Assembly: GCA_039583875.1 (NCBI GenBank)
Contig: CM077153.1
Span: 115,006,568-115,070,567 of the forward strand
DNA: 64,000 nt
Direction of reading: 5' to 3'
DNA from: Platanthera guangdongensis
Taxonomy: Eukaryota; Streptophyta; Magnoliopsida; Asparagales; Orchidaceae
Shown here: one piece after another, positions 42,503 through 53,953 of the stretch
How the letters are laid out: every line of letters begins with the position of its first letter
How positions within the stretch are numbered: position 1 is the stretch's first letter
Notes under the pieces: generated by a model
Told to the model about the DNA's origin: nothing
The model's input: only the letters and a program-made list of their open reading frames with translations
The model's database searches: none
Made by a program: the position numbers and the translations under genes

Positions 42503-44101
42503 TGTTGGATCCCTAGTTTGGATTTGGGCTAGGTTCACTAATTAGGATTAGTTTTACCCATATTGTATAGGGTTAAGTCTATGAGTCCTAGAGTTTAGGC
42601 TGGTCATTAGGTTCAACGTTCATGGACCAGCCAGCAGAGGAGTTCAGTAGACTCAAACTTCGAAGAATTCAGAGTTCAAAATTATCAGTTTGAAATTCTT
42701 CGAACTCAGCTCGACGATCATCGATCGCAGATCGACGAACTCAGAGTTATTTTATTGATTTGAGCTCGACGATATTCGAGCTCAGGTTGACGATCTCTTC
42801 TTTCAAACAGATTCTCTACTCGACGAACTTATAGCGCAGATTTGGTAAGTTATTTCCAGAATGCAGTTCGCTGAGCTCATGTAGACGAACAGGAATTATC
42901 AACTCGACGAACTTGGAACTCCAGTTGACGAATTCTGTTCAGAGCTCGACGAATTCTGTCCCGAGCCAAACTTAGAAGTTTTCTTATTTTTGTCCTTATA
43001 TATTATATTATTTAGTAGTGATTTCCTGAGTAATTAATGCTCATATTCTCCTGAATATAGCCGTTATTGGCAACATTATTTATGGTCTTCATCAGGGTTA
43101 ATTGCTTGTTTATTTCAATGGGAGTTGGGGAAACTCATTAAAGAATATTTTCCAGCCATTTCATTCTCCAGAATTAGTCAGTAATTAATGCTTGGAATTC
43201 AAAATTCAAGAGGAGAATTTGACAGCAGAATATATAAGAGATAATTTTCTTTCAGATGACATAATACAGAATACAGAGGTGATACAAGCAAGCAAGAAAA
43301 TCAAAAAGGACACATAGTGATTTACAAAGAAGAGATATAAAAATATACTAAAAAAATAACTGCTTCTTCTCTATGCTGAAAACATTCTGTTTTCTCCTTA
43401 TTCTTTCTGAAGACTGAAGAAGAACAACCATCAAATATCAAGAATCTTCTTCTACTTCCACTCCAGGAATATTCAAGGACAACAACTTTGAATCAGTCAG
43501 AAAATTCCTGAATCTCTTCAAGACAAGGCTGAAGGCCTACACCCCGAGCAAGGCTCCAGGCTTTATGAACCATTCATTACTTCAGAAGGAGCTTTGACAA
43601 CAGAAATCCACAAGTCTTCTTTGTTGTCTAGAGAATAGAGAAGACACCATCAACTCTCTCAACCTCCTGTAAAAGGGTTTATTAACTCCATTCAAAAGTT
43701 TATTCTTGGTTTTTTGGCACCTGATCAAAAGCCTAAAAGGTTGTGAGATCTCAATGTAAATAGATCTTGTGGTGGCAGTCAGTTGATCAAAAACCTGATA
43801 TTGGATTTCTACCAGAGTGGCAGAAGAGTGGATGTACCCAGTTTGGGGAACCACTATAAAATTCTTGTGTTGTCTATGTGTGATCATTCCTTTTTGTTCT
43901 TGTTGTGCTGTGAAAGATTGGCTTAGATTGTTTTCGTTTTCTGTTACTACTATTAATATCACCTATTTTACTCTGATAAATTCTAAAACAGCCAAAAGTT
44001 TTAAGTTGCTCTATTCACCCCCTCCCCTCTAGAGTAAATCAGGTCTATCCCTAACTTACAATTGGTATCAGTAGATTATAAATTGCCTAAGTTGTCTTTC
44101 A
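42503..44101 (+). repeat. 5' LTR of S3b
   Basis: 1599 bp, the same length as in S3a, TGTTGGATCCCTAG to TTGTCTTTCA, preceded by TGCAA. Contains a TCGACGA array at 42705-42965 and TATATAAG at 43231. Confidence 0.93.
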
Positions 44102-44103
44102 AT

Positions 44104-44115
44104 TGGTATCAGAGC
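44104..44115 (+). other. Primer-binding site of S3b
   Basis: TGGTATCAGAGC, two bases after the LTR. A second TTGGTATCAG lies inside the LTR end at 44061, present in both copies. Confidence 0.92.
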
Positions 44116-44210
44116 AGTATTCATTTGGTTGTACAAGCTAATACTTGAACCAAAAGATCCTTGTTAGATCTAATTTTCCTTTCTCCTAGTTTTTCTGGTT
44201 ATTTTATTTC

Positions 44211-46325
44211 ATGGCACAAAATAAATATTATGCAAGCACCAGACCTTCAGTTTGCAATCTCAATAAGTTTGCTATCTAGAAAGAAATAATTAAACTTTAT
44301 ATGAATTATATTGATGAAGATATTTTTAATACTATTTTGACAGCACCTCCAATTCCAGAGACTACATCTACTTATACTTCCAGTACACATGTTGTTCCAC
44401 CACCTGAGTGGATAGATGCTCAAAAGAAGGCCAAGATAGGAGATGCCAAGGCCATGAATATTTTGGCTCAAACAATGTCTGATGACATCTTCCAGAAAGT
44501 GGCAGAGTGCACATCAGCCAAAGCTATCTAGAATTCTCTTAACCAGATTGTTGATTGTTCTGCAGATGAGAGAAAGTACAGGAGATCAAATCTCATCTCT
44601 CAATATGAGAACTTTAAGAAAGATGAGTCAGAGTGTGTGAGTGACATGTACAATAGAATAAGCTCAATCATCAATGTGTTGAGGACTCTGGACAAGAACA
44701 TCACCCTCACAGAGGTCAATGATAAAATGCTCATGTGCTTCCCCAGCTCATGAGATTCCATAATCTGTCCAATAAAGGAGGCCGGAAGTCTAAATGATAT
44801 TTCCACTGAATCTCTTCTTGGAAAGCTCAAGTCCTATGAATAACTAATACAGACAAGATAAGTTGCAGAGCAGAAGACTCCTTCAGCAGTAAGAAAGGAG
44901 CAAAGCATAACATTCAAGGCATTTGAAGAATCAGAAGCTCTAACAGTGAATGAAGAACTTCTAAGTCTCTTTGCTAAAATATTTTACAAGATGGAAAAGA
45001 AGGATTTCAGAAGAAAGTCATCTAGGTAAGATGACAAGAAAGGTATGACAAGACCCCAACTAAAAAAGTTATTTGTTTTGGTTGCAGGAAGACAGGACAC
45101 TTTATATCAGAGTATCCAGAGAACCAAAAGAAGGAGAGAAGAAGAGAAAAGGAATCCATGAAGTAGCACTACAGCAGCCCTCCTTCGGCAAGCATAAAAG
45201 GATGGAGAAAGGCTTTGTGGCTGAAACATACAGTGAAACTGAAGATGAATCTTCATCTTCTAGCTCCAATGAAAGATGAAAAAGAGGAAAAGGCAAAGGA
45301 GATTTTCTTGACGGCCATTGATGCATCAAGCAGCATATCTGAAGCTGAGCAATCAGACAGTGAAGAACCTCTATCTAAAGAGGATCAGATACTGTCTTCC
45401 TTTGATTTCAATTCAGAAAATTTTAGAACTGAATTTTAATCTTTATGCATTGATTTAATTAATTCTGAAAAAGAGCTAAACAACTTAGAGAAAAATTGAC
45501 TGAACAAGAAAACTTGCTTTCTAAAAATATCAAATTAAAAGATGTATTAACCGTAGTTAATGAACAGATCATCACATTAAAAACAAAATTAACTGACGCT
45601 AGGCAACTTGAAGAATCCCTAAATAGGAGAAGTATCAAACTGATGGACATCACAAGCATAGTGAATGCCAATCTCAATGGCAAGCTGGGCTTAGCTGCTT
45701 CATCAAGACAACCGCCACAGATTCAGAAGAATATTTTAACAACGCCAATAAAATTTGTTTCTGAAAAGGGAAAGGAAAAACTAAATGATAATAATGTTAA
45801 ACAAACAGAATTAAAACACAAGAATAAGAAAAAGAGAAAGAAAAAGAAAGATCTCAACTATAATAATGTTCAGCAGACTTCGTCAAACTCAGATTGAAGA
45901 AATCTGTACAGTTTGTCGAAATCAAGTCGATGAAATCCGAACACAAACTTTTATTACAATTATTCTCTGAACTGCGATCGACGAAACAAGTATGGTTTGT
46001 CGTCCCAAGATCGATGATATTGGGGCATAGAGAATGAATACTTTCATTCTCTGAGTGGAGTTCGACGAACTCATCCCCATTCATTAACCTCAGATTGACG
46101 AACGTACCAGAATTCATCGAACCCAGATCATTATAACAGAAACTTTAATTCCTATAGAACAGTTAATCAACCAGGACAATATGTTAATCCATTCACATAG
46201 TGGATAATTCCACCTAGAATATTTCACCCCATAGGTTATAAAAAAAACCAGAAACTCATACATTTTCAGCTTTAATTATATAAATAAACAAGGACCCAAG
46301 GTAACCTGGGTCAAGAATAGCTAAT
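44211..46325 (+). pseudogene. S3b gag, decayed
   Basis: ATG at 44211. The first stop falls at the same codon as in S3a, so gag was already broken before the duplication. The zinc knuckle near 45070 again reads C-F-G-C-...-G-H-F-I-S-E-Y with the last Cys lost. The coiled-coil segment is open for 133 codons from 45496 (E-N-L-L-S-K-N-I-K-L-K-D-V-L) and ends in a Lys-rich patch. Confidence 0.85.
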
Positions 46326-46333
46326 CTATTTTA

Positions 46334-46756
46334 TTGCAGGTGAAAGACTATCTCACCACAGAGCAACATTGTTATCTGGATAGTGGTTGTTCAAAGCATA
46401 TGATTGGAAACAAGGACAACTTAATCAACAATAAGTCAAAGCTAGGACCCAAAGTAATATTTGGTGATTCCAATTATGGCCAGACTGAAGGATATGGAAA
46501 GGTCAAAATTGGACCAGTCACCTTCAGGAAGGTTGCTTATGTTAGTAGATTGAAGCACAACCTGATATCCATAAGTCAATTATGTGATGAAAGGTTTTTG
46601 GTATTTTTTAATAAAACCTCATGTATTATTACTTCTGTAGATAACCTAGTAGTATTAACTATTACTAGACTAGGAAATATCTATGTAGTTAATTTTAAGT
46701 CAGCAAAAACTGAAATATGCCTGTTTAACCAAACTAGTGATAATAATGATCTTTGA
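46334..46756 (+). pseudogene. S3b aspartic protease
   Basis: 140 open codons with H-C-Y-L-D-S-G-C-S-K-H-M, K-V-I-F-G-D-S-N-Y-G and the I-S-I-S-Q-L-C end, passing into the start of the pre-integrase region. Longer than the S3a protease because the T-run frameshift near 35770 is absent. Cleaves the polyprotein in a live element. Confidence 0.88.
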
Positions 46757-47530
46757 TATAGCAGATTAGGACATGTAAACCTGAAAAACATTGATAAACT
46801 CTCTAGGGACAACCTTGTTATAAGATTGCCTTTTTTCCCCTACAAGAAGGAAAGCCTTTGCAGGGCTTGTTAGTTAGGCAAGCAAACAAATAATATCTTT
46901 AGGTCAATTAATAAGAGTGATTCACCGAGGATTCTGTATTTGCTAGACATGGATCTCTTTCGATTCATTGTTATACAGAGCCTAGGAGGGAAGTCTTATA
47001 CCTTAGTAATTATTATAATTTCTCAAGGTTCACTTGGGTGTTCTTCTTGAGAAACAAGTCAGATAACTTCAAGGTTTTTACAGATTTTCTTAAGAGCATA
47101 AGGATTGTGTACTCTACTCCAGTTGTATTGATCAGAAGTGATCATGGTACTGAGTTTGAGTCTCTTTTCATGCAAGAATCCTGTGAGAAGGAAGGTATCA
47201 GGCATTGTTTCTCTACTCCTATAACTCTACAACAAAATGGGATAACTGAAAGGAAAAACAGAACACTGATTGAAGCTGCAGGCATACTATTTGCAGATGC
47301 TCACTTGCCCCTATCCTTTTGGGTAGAGGCTGTGAGCACAACAAACTATGTACTGAATAGAAGTTTGATACACAAACTTAAGGGCAAGATCCCCTATGAA
47401 CTACTCAAAGGGAAGAGACCTAAATTAGATTATTTTAGAGTCTTTGGTTGCATTTGTTACATTCATAAAAATAACAAGAAACACATTAGAAAGTCTGAAG
47501 CCAAGGCTAAAATAGGAATTTTTCTTTGAT
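46757..47530 (+). pseudogene. S3b integrase
   Basis: R-L-G-H-V-N-L-K-N-I, C-R-A-C, then D-M-D-L (first Asp), and from 47038 a 163-codon frame with I-R-S-D-H-G-T-E-F and Q-Q-N-G-I-T-E-R-K-N-R-T. Frame shift between the zinc region and the core. All three acidic residues are readable. Confidence 0.87.
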
Positions 47531-48019
47531 ATTCTCAAGTAAGCAAATCTTATAGGGTATACAATAAATCATCTATGAAAATGGAAGAGTTTATTCATTT
47601 TTTTTCATGAGACAAACGTCTTTACAAGGAAAAGATCCTTTCTACCAGTAAGAACTTGCAGGAACCACATCTGTATGAGAAGTTGGATGAATTGACCCTC
47701 ACCAATGAGGCTGTTACGCAACCTTCTCCACATGTTGATGAAGATAGTGAAGATGATGACACTGAACTCAATGAAGAGCCAACAAGAACTATAATTCCAC
47801 AAGAGGAATTAATTCCCCAAACTGTTGCTCAACCAACTCCTCCTACTGAATTAGTCACACTTAGAGATCACCATGTATCTCAAGTGATTGGAGACATATC
47901 AGTGGGTGTGCAGACAAGGCATCAACTCCACCAGGATATGATGCATGTCTGCTTCATATCTCAAACTGAGCCCCAATCCATTAATTATGATAAGCAAGAA
48001 CCACACTGTATTATTACAA

Positions 48020-49000
48020 TGCAAGAGGAGCTCAACTAATTTGAGAGATATAGAGTTTAGGATTTTGTTCCAAGACCAAAAAACTACCCCGTCATTGGAA
48101 CTAAATGGGTATTTAGAAACAAAATAGATGCTCAAGGTCTTATCATAAGGAACAAGGCAAGATTAGTTACTCAAGGATATAAATAAGGGGAAGGCATAGA
48201 TTATGACCAAACATTTGCCTTTGTTGCATGGATAGAAGCAATAAGGATATTTCTAGCTTATGCAGCCTAAAAGAAGTTCACAGAATACCAAATAGATGTC
48301 AAAAGTGAATTCCTAAATGGTGAACTCAAAGAAGAGGTCTATGTGGAACAACCAATAGGTTTTATCTCTTCATCCCATCCATCTTATGTTTTCAAATTGC
48401 ATAAGGCTCTCTATAGTCTAAAGCAAGCTCCAAGAGCTTGGTATGAAACCTTAGCTAGTTTTCTCTTAGTGCATAACTTTTCTAGAGGCATAGTAGATAG
48501 GACTTTATTTATCAAGCATCATCATGATAAAATCTTGTTAGTACAAATATATATAGATGACAATATATTTGGTTCTACGGATTCCAAACTATGTAAAAGG
48601 TTCTCCAACCTTATGCATTCAAAGTTTGAAATGAGTAGCGTGGGTGAGCTCTCCTACTTCCTTGGTCTCCAAGTGAAGCAGTCCCCTAATGGCATCTTCA
48701 TATACCAATCCAAGTATGCTAAGGAGCTGATAAAAAGGTTTGGGATGGCTGATGCTTCAGCTAAGAAAACACCTATGGCTACAAATGCTGTGATTGATTC
48801 CGATGAACATGGGAAACCTGTATATCAGAAATTATGTAGGGCCATTATTGGGTCCCTGTTATATCTTACAACAAGTAGACCAGACATCATGTTTGCTATA
48901 TGTCTTTGTGCTAGGTTCCAGGTGAACCCTAAAGAATCTCACCTTATTTTCTTAAAAAAGATTTTGAGATATATAAAGAGTTGCACATATTTAGGACTCT
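48020..49000 (+). pseudogene. S3b reverse transcriptase
   Basis: V-P-R-P-K-N-Y and G-T-K-W-V-F-R-N-K, stops near 48184 and 48267, then [10 protein letters not shown]. From 48343 a 219-codon frame has [12 protein letters not shown] and catalytic Y-I-D-D-N-I-F-G (Y-V-D-D in S3a). Confidence 0.9.
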
Positions 49001-49002
49001 AG

Positions 49003-49503
49003 TATCCAACTGAGTCAGGATTTGAGTTGACTGGATACTCAGATGCTAACTTTGATGGATATAAAGTGGACAGAAAGAGCACATCTGGGACATGTCAGTT
49101 CCTTTGTGATAGGCTAGTGTCTTGGTTTTGTAAGAAGCAAACATCTGTGTCTACCTCAACAACAGAAGCTGAGTATATAGCAGCTGGCAGTTGTTGTTCA
49201 CAGATGCTGTGGATTCAGAACCAACCCCTAGATTATGATGTCAACTTAAATAATTCAACTCTATTTTGTGATAATATCAGTGCAATTTCTATTACAAAAA
49301 ATCCAGTGCATCATAGTAGAACTAAGCATATAGATGTAAGGCATCATTTCATTAGAGAGTGTGTTGACAAAAAGAAAATTAATCTCACCTTTATATCTAC
49401 TGATTTGCAAAAGGCAGATATCTTCAACAAACCCTTGGATGAGAAGAAACATCTGTTCTTTATGAATAAGCTAGGTATGATAAATGGAGATGCATTAACT
49501 TAA
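49003..49503 (+). pseudogene. S3b RNase H
   Basis: 158 open codons from 49027, with G-Y-S-D-A-N-F-D-G, T-E-A-E-Y-I-A-A-G, C-D-N-I-S-A-I and H-I-D-V-R-H-H-F-I, all catalytic residues present. The stop that breaks S3a near 38269 is absent. One stop remains just upstream at 49000. Confidence 0.92.
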
Positions 49504-49514
49504 CTTTTTGTCTG

Positions 49515-49765
49515 TGGTCGATGAATTTGCAAAATTCGTCGAACGGAGATCGACAAACTGAGAAGAGTTCTTGAGGAAATTCGTCGACCTGAGATCGATG
49601 AACTCTCTGTATGTGAAGTTCTATTCATTGAACAGGAATCGAAGATATTGCTTCAGAAAATTTTCGTCGACCTGAGCACGAGGAAATGTTTCCCCTCTTC
49701 TGACTGAGGTCGACGATATCTTTCCTCATGAAATAATTCGTCGACCTGAGATCGAAGATTTTTTT
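49515..49765. repeat. TCGTCGA / TCGACGA array after pol of S3b
   Basis: Same array as in S3a, with words such as AAATTCGTCGACCTGAGATC. A few words differ between the copies at C/T positions. Confidence 0.85.
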
Positions 49766-49891
49766 ATTTTGTAGGATGGAGACTGCCGCTTCATATTCTG
49801 AAAACCATATAATTACGTTTTCTTAGAGCTCCATCCCGTGCTTTTTGTTCCCCTTGCACATGATCTTTCTATTTCCTTTTGCAGGCGATCA

Positions 49892-51543
49892 ATGGCGATT
49901 CCGGCGAGCTCTCTTGCGGCAATGAAATTCGACATGGGATTCGATATAGACTTCGAATCATTTCAACATTCTGATCAAATTTTCTTGGAAATACTAAAAT
50001 TATTTGAGGAACAACAGTTGAAGAACTTTATGACAACCAGGATAAAGATAGCCGCTACTGAAATGAGAGAATGGGTGTTCACCTCCTCTATTCCAGACGC
50101 CGACACGATGACAGGCACAATGTCTGGGAACCAGGTTTCTTTATCCCCCACAGTCTTAACTAAAATTTTGGTTTGATAAATTGTGAAAATGATTTAGAGA
50201 TTGATAGCTCTGATTTTAATGACATGTTGAATAAAATGGGTCATATTGGAGAGAACACTAATAAGTTATTAAAGAAAAAATTGTCTTCTGAATATAAAGT
50301 TTTAGCTGATGTGGTGGGCAAAGTATTGCTAGGAAAGCATACTTCTCATGATTATATTACCAGGCAACAGTTTCTGGTAATGTGTGATGTAGTGAATAAG
50401 AAACCAATGAATTAGGCTAAAATTCTGTTTTATTTGATCAAGAAGAACAGTAAGAAAAAAGTGTGTTTTGGAAGAATTCTTTGAATTTTCCTACAGGAAA
50501 AGGCTGCTGAATCCCTAGTCTCTCAGACCATCAACAATAATGCTTCCAAAAGGCTAACATGTGCCTTGTTTGGAAGGTGAGAGAGGACAATCCCACAGCC
50601 ATCCAAGGCTTTAACCTCTTCCAGAGCATTTGAGGATACAAGAGCTGTAACAGCTGATCCCCCACCCCCAGAAGTTGTCCCCTCCATCAGAATTCCATCC
50701 ACCCATATTCCAACACTTCCCTCTCAACAACCTACACCTCCACAAATTTCAATTCCTTCATCAACCCTGCAACCACCATCCTCATCTCCATCTCAAACTC
50801 CAACACCACAAATTCAATCTCCTGAACATCAACCAATACCAATTCAATCTCCTGAACATCAACCAACCCCAGTTCAATCTCCAGAGCATACCACACCAGC
50901 CCAATCCCCACTTCCTCATCATCTAGCTGAAATCCTCCTCAATAACTTCTTGTCCATTACATCCTTTGATCTGCTATCATCTCCCATCAATACTCCATCA
51001 CCTCATGATGAACCCATGACAAACACCACTCCTTTCCCTTCATCATCCATCCACAATCCTTCTGTATCAACTCAGACACTATCTGAGTTTATGCAAATGG
51101 ATTCCCCTTCCTTTCCCTCCCTTCAGGAACTCATCACTCCCCTTCTCTCAAAGCTTATAGCATAGGCCATTAAACCTCTTGCTGATTCTATTTCATCTCT
51201 ATCTACCCTCATTTCTGCTGCTCCCACTGTCCCTTCTTCTGGGGGCCTGGCTTCAGGATCCTCTGAAACTATGCAGGGGGAGATATCCAGTGAAGAAGCT
51301 CCAGTCTCCTCTCCTTCAGCAGTAGCAGAAACAGTAATAGATTTGCAATTAGATGAGCTAGCAGATGCAAATACAGATGAAGATGTAAATATGATTACAG
51401 AAGTTGAGACAGCAGTTGATTTTGATATGCTTTGTACAGATGAACAAGTAGACTTTCCAGAAATTTTGACTGTTGGTGATTTCCTTGTCAATCCCATAGT
51501 AGATATATTCAATTTTTTAAATTTTTTTATACAACGTATTTGA
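49892..51543 (+). pseudogene. S3b env-like (extra) gene A
   Basis: ATG at 49892 follows TTTCCTTTTGCAG, a good 3' splice site, which suggests a spliced subgenomic mRNA. N-terminal part: M-K-F-D-M-G-F-D-I-D-F then F-L-E-I-L-K-L-F-E-E-Q-Q. After a frameshift near 50170: L-A-D-V-V-G-K-V-L-L-G-K and W-A-K-I-L-F-Y. Then a long Pro/Ser/Gln-rich part with S-P-E-H-Q-P repeats, followed by an acidic stretch (51271-51543). Sireviruses often carry an env-like gene here; I see no clear signal peptide or membrane segment, so 'env-like' is by position. Confidence 0.65.
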
Positions 51544-51575
51544 ATTACCTTCCAGAAGTTTGCCCAGAGTAATTT

Positions 51576-52752
51576 ATGGCTATAGTTTGCTACAATTCAC
51601 CAATAAGCCCTGAGGTTGTTAAGCAACTAAAGACAAGTTTTGTAGTTATTGAGCCACTCACAGAAGAAGCTCCCAAGGCTATCTCCCCTCCAACTTACAA
51701 AATGGATCATAGTCCTATACCAAACCTGGATGATAATATATTGTTTGATATAAAAGAAGAGAATCAAACAATTTATGAAAGTATTGATGTTCTAGTAGTT
51801 TCAGAATCTCAAGTGCTACCTCAAGCTGAAAAGCAAATCTCAAAGGAAGCCTTGAAGGAAATTGATGCTATGTATGACAACCCTCCAGAATCCTCTGATG
51901 AAGATAAAGATGATGAAGATTCTGATGAATTTGATGATCCTAAAGCCAAGAAGAAGATTGCTAAGAAAAGGAAAGTTGTTCCAAAGGCTTCTCCCAAGCC
52001 AAATCCTGCACATGACACTCCCTACTATATTATACAAAAGATTTCTCCTTACCCTGGGATGCCACAATGGATGTGGTTAACAAAGAATGAGTAAAAAGAA
52101 AGGAAGAAGAGAAGAAGGTACAGGTCTCCTCCTATGCACTTCAGGAAAGACCCTCCTCCGCCTCCTCCTCCATCACCTGGGGCCTCTAGAAGTGTGACTC
52201 GAGGATCAGCACCTATTACCAAGACCAATCAGAGAAACTCCAAGCCAAGTCCACAAGGCATCAGTCAGCAGCAATCCTCTCAGAGCAAGCCTCCTCCTGC
52301 TATAGATAAGAAAAGTACTTCAGCTTCTCTTGATAATTCAAAGAAGGACTCTAGTTCTAAAAGGCCCGAATCTCCACCTATCCCTTTTTGTAGATCCAGA
52401 ACAGGGAACAACTGCAAAAATGGACAGGTTTCAAGAGATGATTGTACTTTTTATGATCAACAAAGCTAAAGCAGAAGGAAACGATCCATCACAGTACACC
52501 ATAATGTCATCTTACACAAAGGAAGTGCTCAAGAGGTATGCTAAAGCTAATTAATTTTTCAATGTAGATGACTATATGAGTCTGCATCCTGAAGCAGTAG
52601 TACCAAGGGCCACCTCATGCAATATAATTGGAGCATCAGACATGACAATGTCAAAAAGAGAAGATGTAAATCCAAATAGAGAGATTATATTCAGACAGCC
52701 CTCTGAAAAATTTGACAAAGCTGACAAAGAGAAGCCAAAGAAGAACAGATGA
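51576..52752 (+). pseudogene. S3b extra gene B, acidic and Pro-rich
   Basis: 172 open codons from 51576: a hydrophilic part, an acidic D-E-D-K-D-D-E-D-S-D-E-F-D-D cluster and a basic K-K-K-I-A-K-K-R-K-V-V patch that resembles a nuclear localisation signal. After a stop it goes on as a Pro/Ser-rich part (52134 onward) and, in another frame, to a helical end with K-E-V-L-K-R-Y-A-K. It is probably the C-terminal half of gene A. No enzyme motif is seen. Confidence 0.5.
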
Positions 52753-52895
52753 TTGTTGTGTTTAGTTTTTATTTTCTAAACTCTATTTGTTAATCATGAA
52801 GCACTTGTGTACATATCTGCTAGATATTTTATTTTCTGCCAGATATATTTTATTCTGCTTTGTGATTATTTTCCTTTGCTTGTATTAGTGACCTC

Positions 52896-52913
52896 ACCCA
52901 AATAGGGGGAGAT
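52896..52913 (+). other. Polypurine tract of S3b
   Basis: CCAAATAGGGGGAGAT directly before TGTTGGATCC; AAnAGGGGGAGAtT is the usual Sirevirus/copia plus-strand primer. Confidence 0.88.
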
Positions 52914-53024
52914 TGTTGGATCCCTAGTTTGGATTTTTGCTAGGTTCACTAATTAGGATGAGTTTGACCCACATTGCATAGCCAGGGTCAAGTCTATGAG
53001 ACCTAGAGTTTAGGCTAGTTATTA
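52914..53024 (+). repeat. 3' LTR of S3b, first 111 bp only
   Basis: TGTTGGATCCCTAGTTTGGA onward matches the 5' LTR with several changes, until ...TAGTTATTA. From 53025 the sequence is unrelated. Confidence 0.88.
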
Positions 53025-53103
53025 TTTTCCTTTGGTCTTGGCACGAAGTGCCTTGATGCGGAAAATAAACCGCTGCTTCAGTGGGACCCTTAGACCAATA
53101 GTG

Positions 53104-53953
53104 TCTCGATCTCGTCTCTTCTACCCAACTGGGCAGAGCAAGAGCAAGTCACCAGCGAGGCCTTCTCCTTGGGATACGGCCTTTATAGCCGGGAGAACGC
53201 CGGCCTCAACGATAAAATGTCCACCCGGCTCTTGGCCTACGACTCCACCTGAGCCATGATGCGCGGGACCGAGCTTGCGCACATGTGTGCGCGTCAAAGT
53301 ATCACTATCGACCGCAACTTTCAAGACATGCTCAAGGCAAGGGAGGAGGCGGTAGCTCAGGCTGCTGCCCTGAAGATAGAGCTGGTAGATGCTAAGCAAC
53401 TGCTTTCCTTGCGCCCGACGGAATAGGTAAGTGAGACATTTCGTGACATTTGCTCTTGCCACCATAGATTTCGACCTTTTTCCTCTCATGCTAACCTCTC
53501 GTTACGCAGGACTCCGCTCAGGCCGTGGCGCTTCACGTGGAGCTAGCCCAGGTACGATACGAGAACGTCCTGCTGAGGGACCAGCTCTGGCGCATGTAGA
53601 TGACTGCGGTCCCGCCTCCTCCTTCGCTGGACGAAAGGCTGAGGAGCCACCACTACTCAGAATACGACATCGACAAGATCCTATAGGCCAACGCTCAAGC
53701 AACAGTCAAGCTGACCCAGGAGACACTGCGAGACGTAGGCTGCTTGGTCGGGCGTAGCAAGTCCATCACCGCTCGCCAGCTCGTCCCTTGGCTCTTCGAG
53801 CCCATCCAGAAGCCCCTAGACATGCCCGATTCCCCGCCCTTGAATATCCCGAAATCCCCTGCCGCGGCTGGCGAGACATCTGGGGAGGGCTCAGGCGAGA
53901 GCTCTCGCGGGAGTTCAAGCGAGAGCTCGGAGGGATACAGAGCGTCTCCCTGA
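53104..53953 (+). pseudogene. Antisense extra gene of the Tat element, C-terminal part, two exons
   Basis: Plus-strand coding, opposite to pol. Exon 1 reads N-W-A-E-Q-E-Q-V-T-S-E-A-F and S-L-G-Y-G-L-Y-S-R-E-N-A-G-L-N, one in-frame stop, then a coiled coil (M-L-K-A-R-E-E-A-V-A-Q-A-A-A-L) up to L-S-L-R-P-T-E. A GTAAGT...ACGCAG intron (53427-53509, 83 bp) follows. Exon 2 goes on D-S-A-Q-A-V-A-L-H-V-E-L-A-Q-V, with two more stops, then L-V-G-R-S-K-S-I-T-A-R-Q-L-V-P-W-L-F-E-P and a Gly/Ser/Glu-rich tail. This is the C-terminal half of the plant 'gypsy-type transposon' protein family whose N-terminal domain is PF04195. Role unknown. Confidence 0.65.
53427..53509 (+). other. Predicted intron in the antisense extra gene
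   Basis: GGTAAGTGAG donor and TTACGCAG acceptor, 83 bp, T-rich in the second half. Removing it joins two coiled-coil stretches of the same family. Confidence 0.6.

Larger units (their letters stand above)
40121..50945. repeat. Tandem duplication, unit 2 (10,825 bp)
   Basis: Direct repeat of unit 1. It continues past 50945 into the rest of S3b, which unit 1 lacks, so this side keeps the original right flank. Confidence 0.92.
42503..53024 (+). mobile_element. Sirevirus S3b
   Basis: Second copy of S3, complete from the 5' LTR through gag, pol and the env-like genes to a polypurine tract and the first 111 bp of a 3' LTR, where it is cut by a Tat fragment. Frames are broken in gag and pol but are longer than in S3a. 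Confidence 0.93.

Noticed and set aside
43817..44032. Small plus frame at the end of the S3b LTR
   Set aside because: It lies wholly in R-U5 of the LTR, and the S3a counterpart is not kept as a coding frame.
29278..50945. Two independent S3 insertions into two Tekay copies
   Set aside because: The insertion site, orientation, shared old stops and collinear flanks are the same in both, so one duplication explains it.
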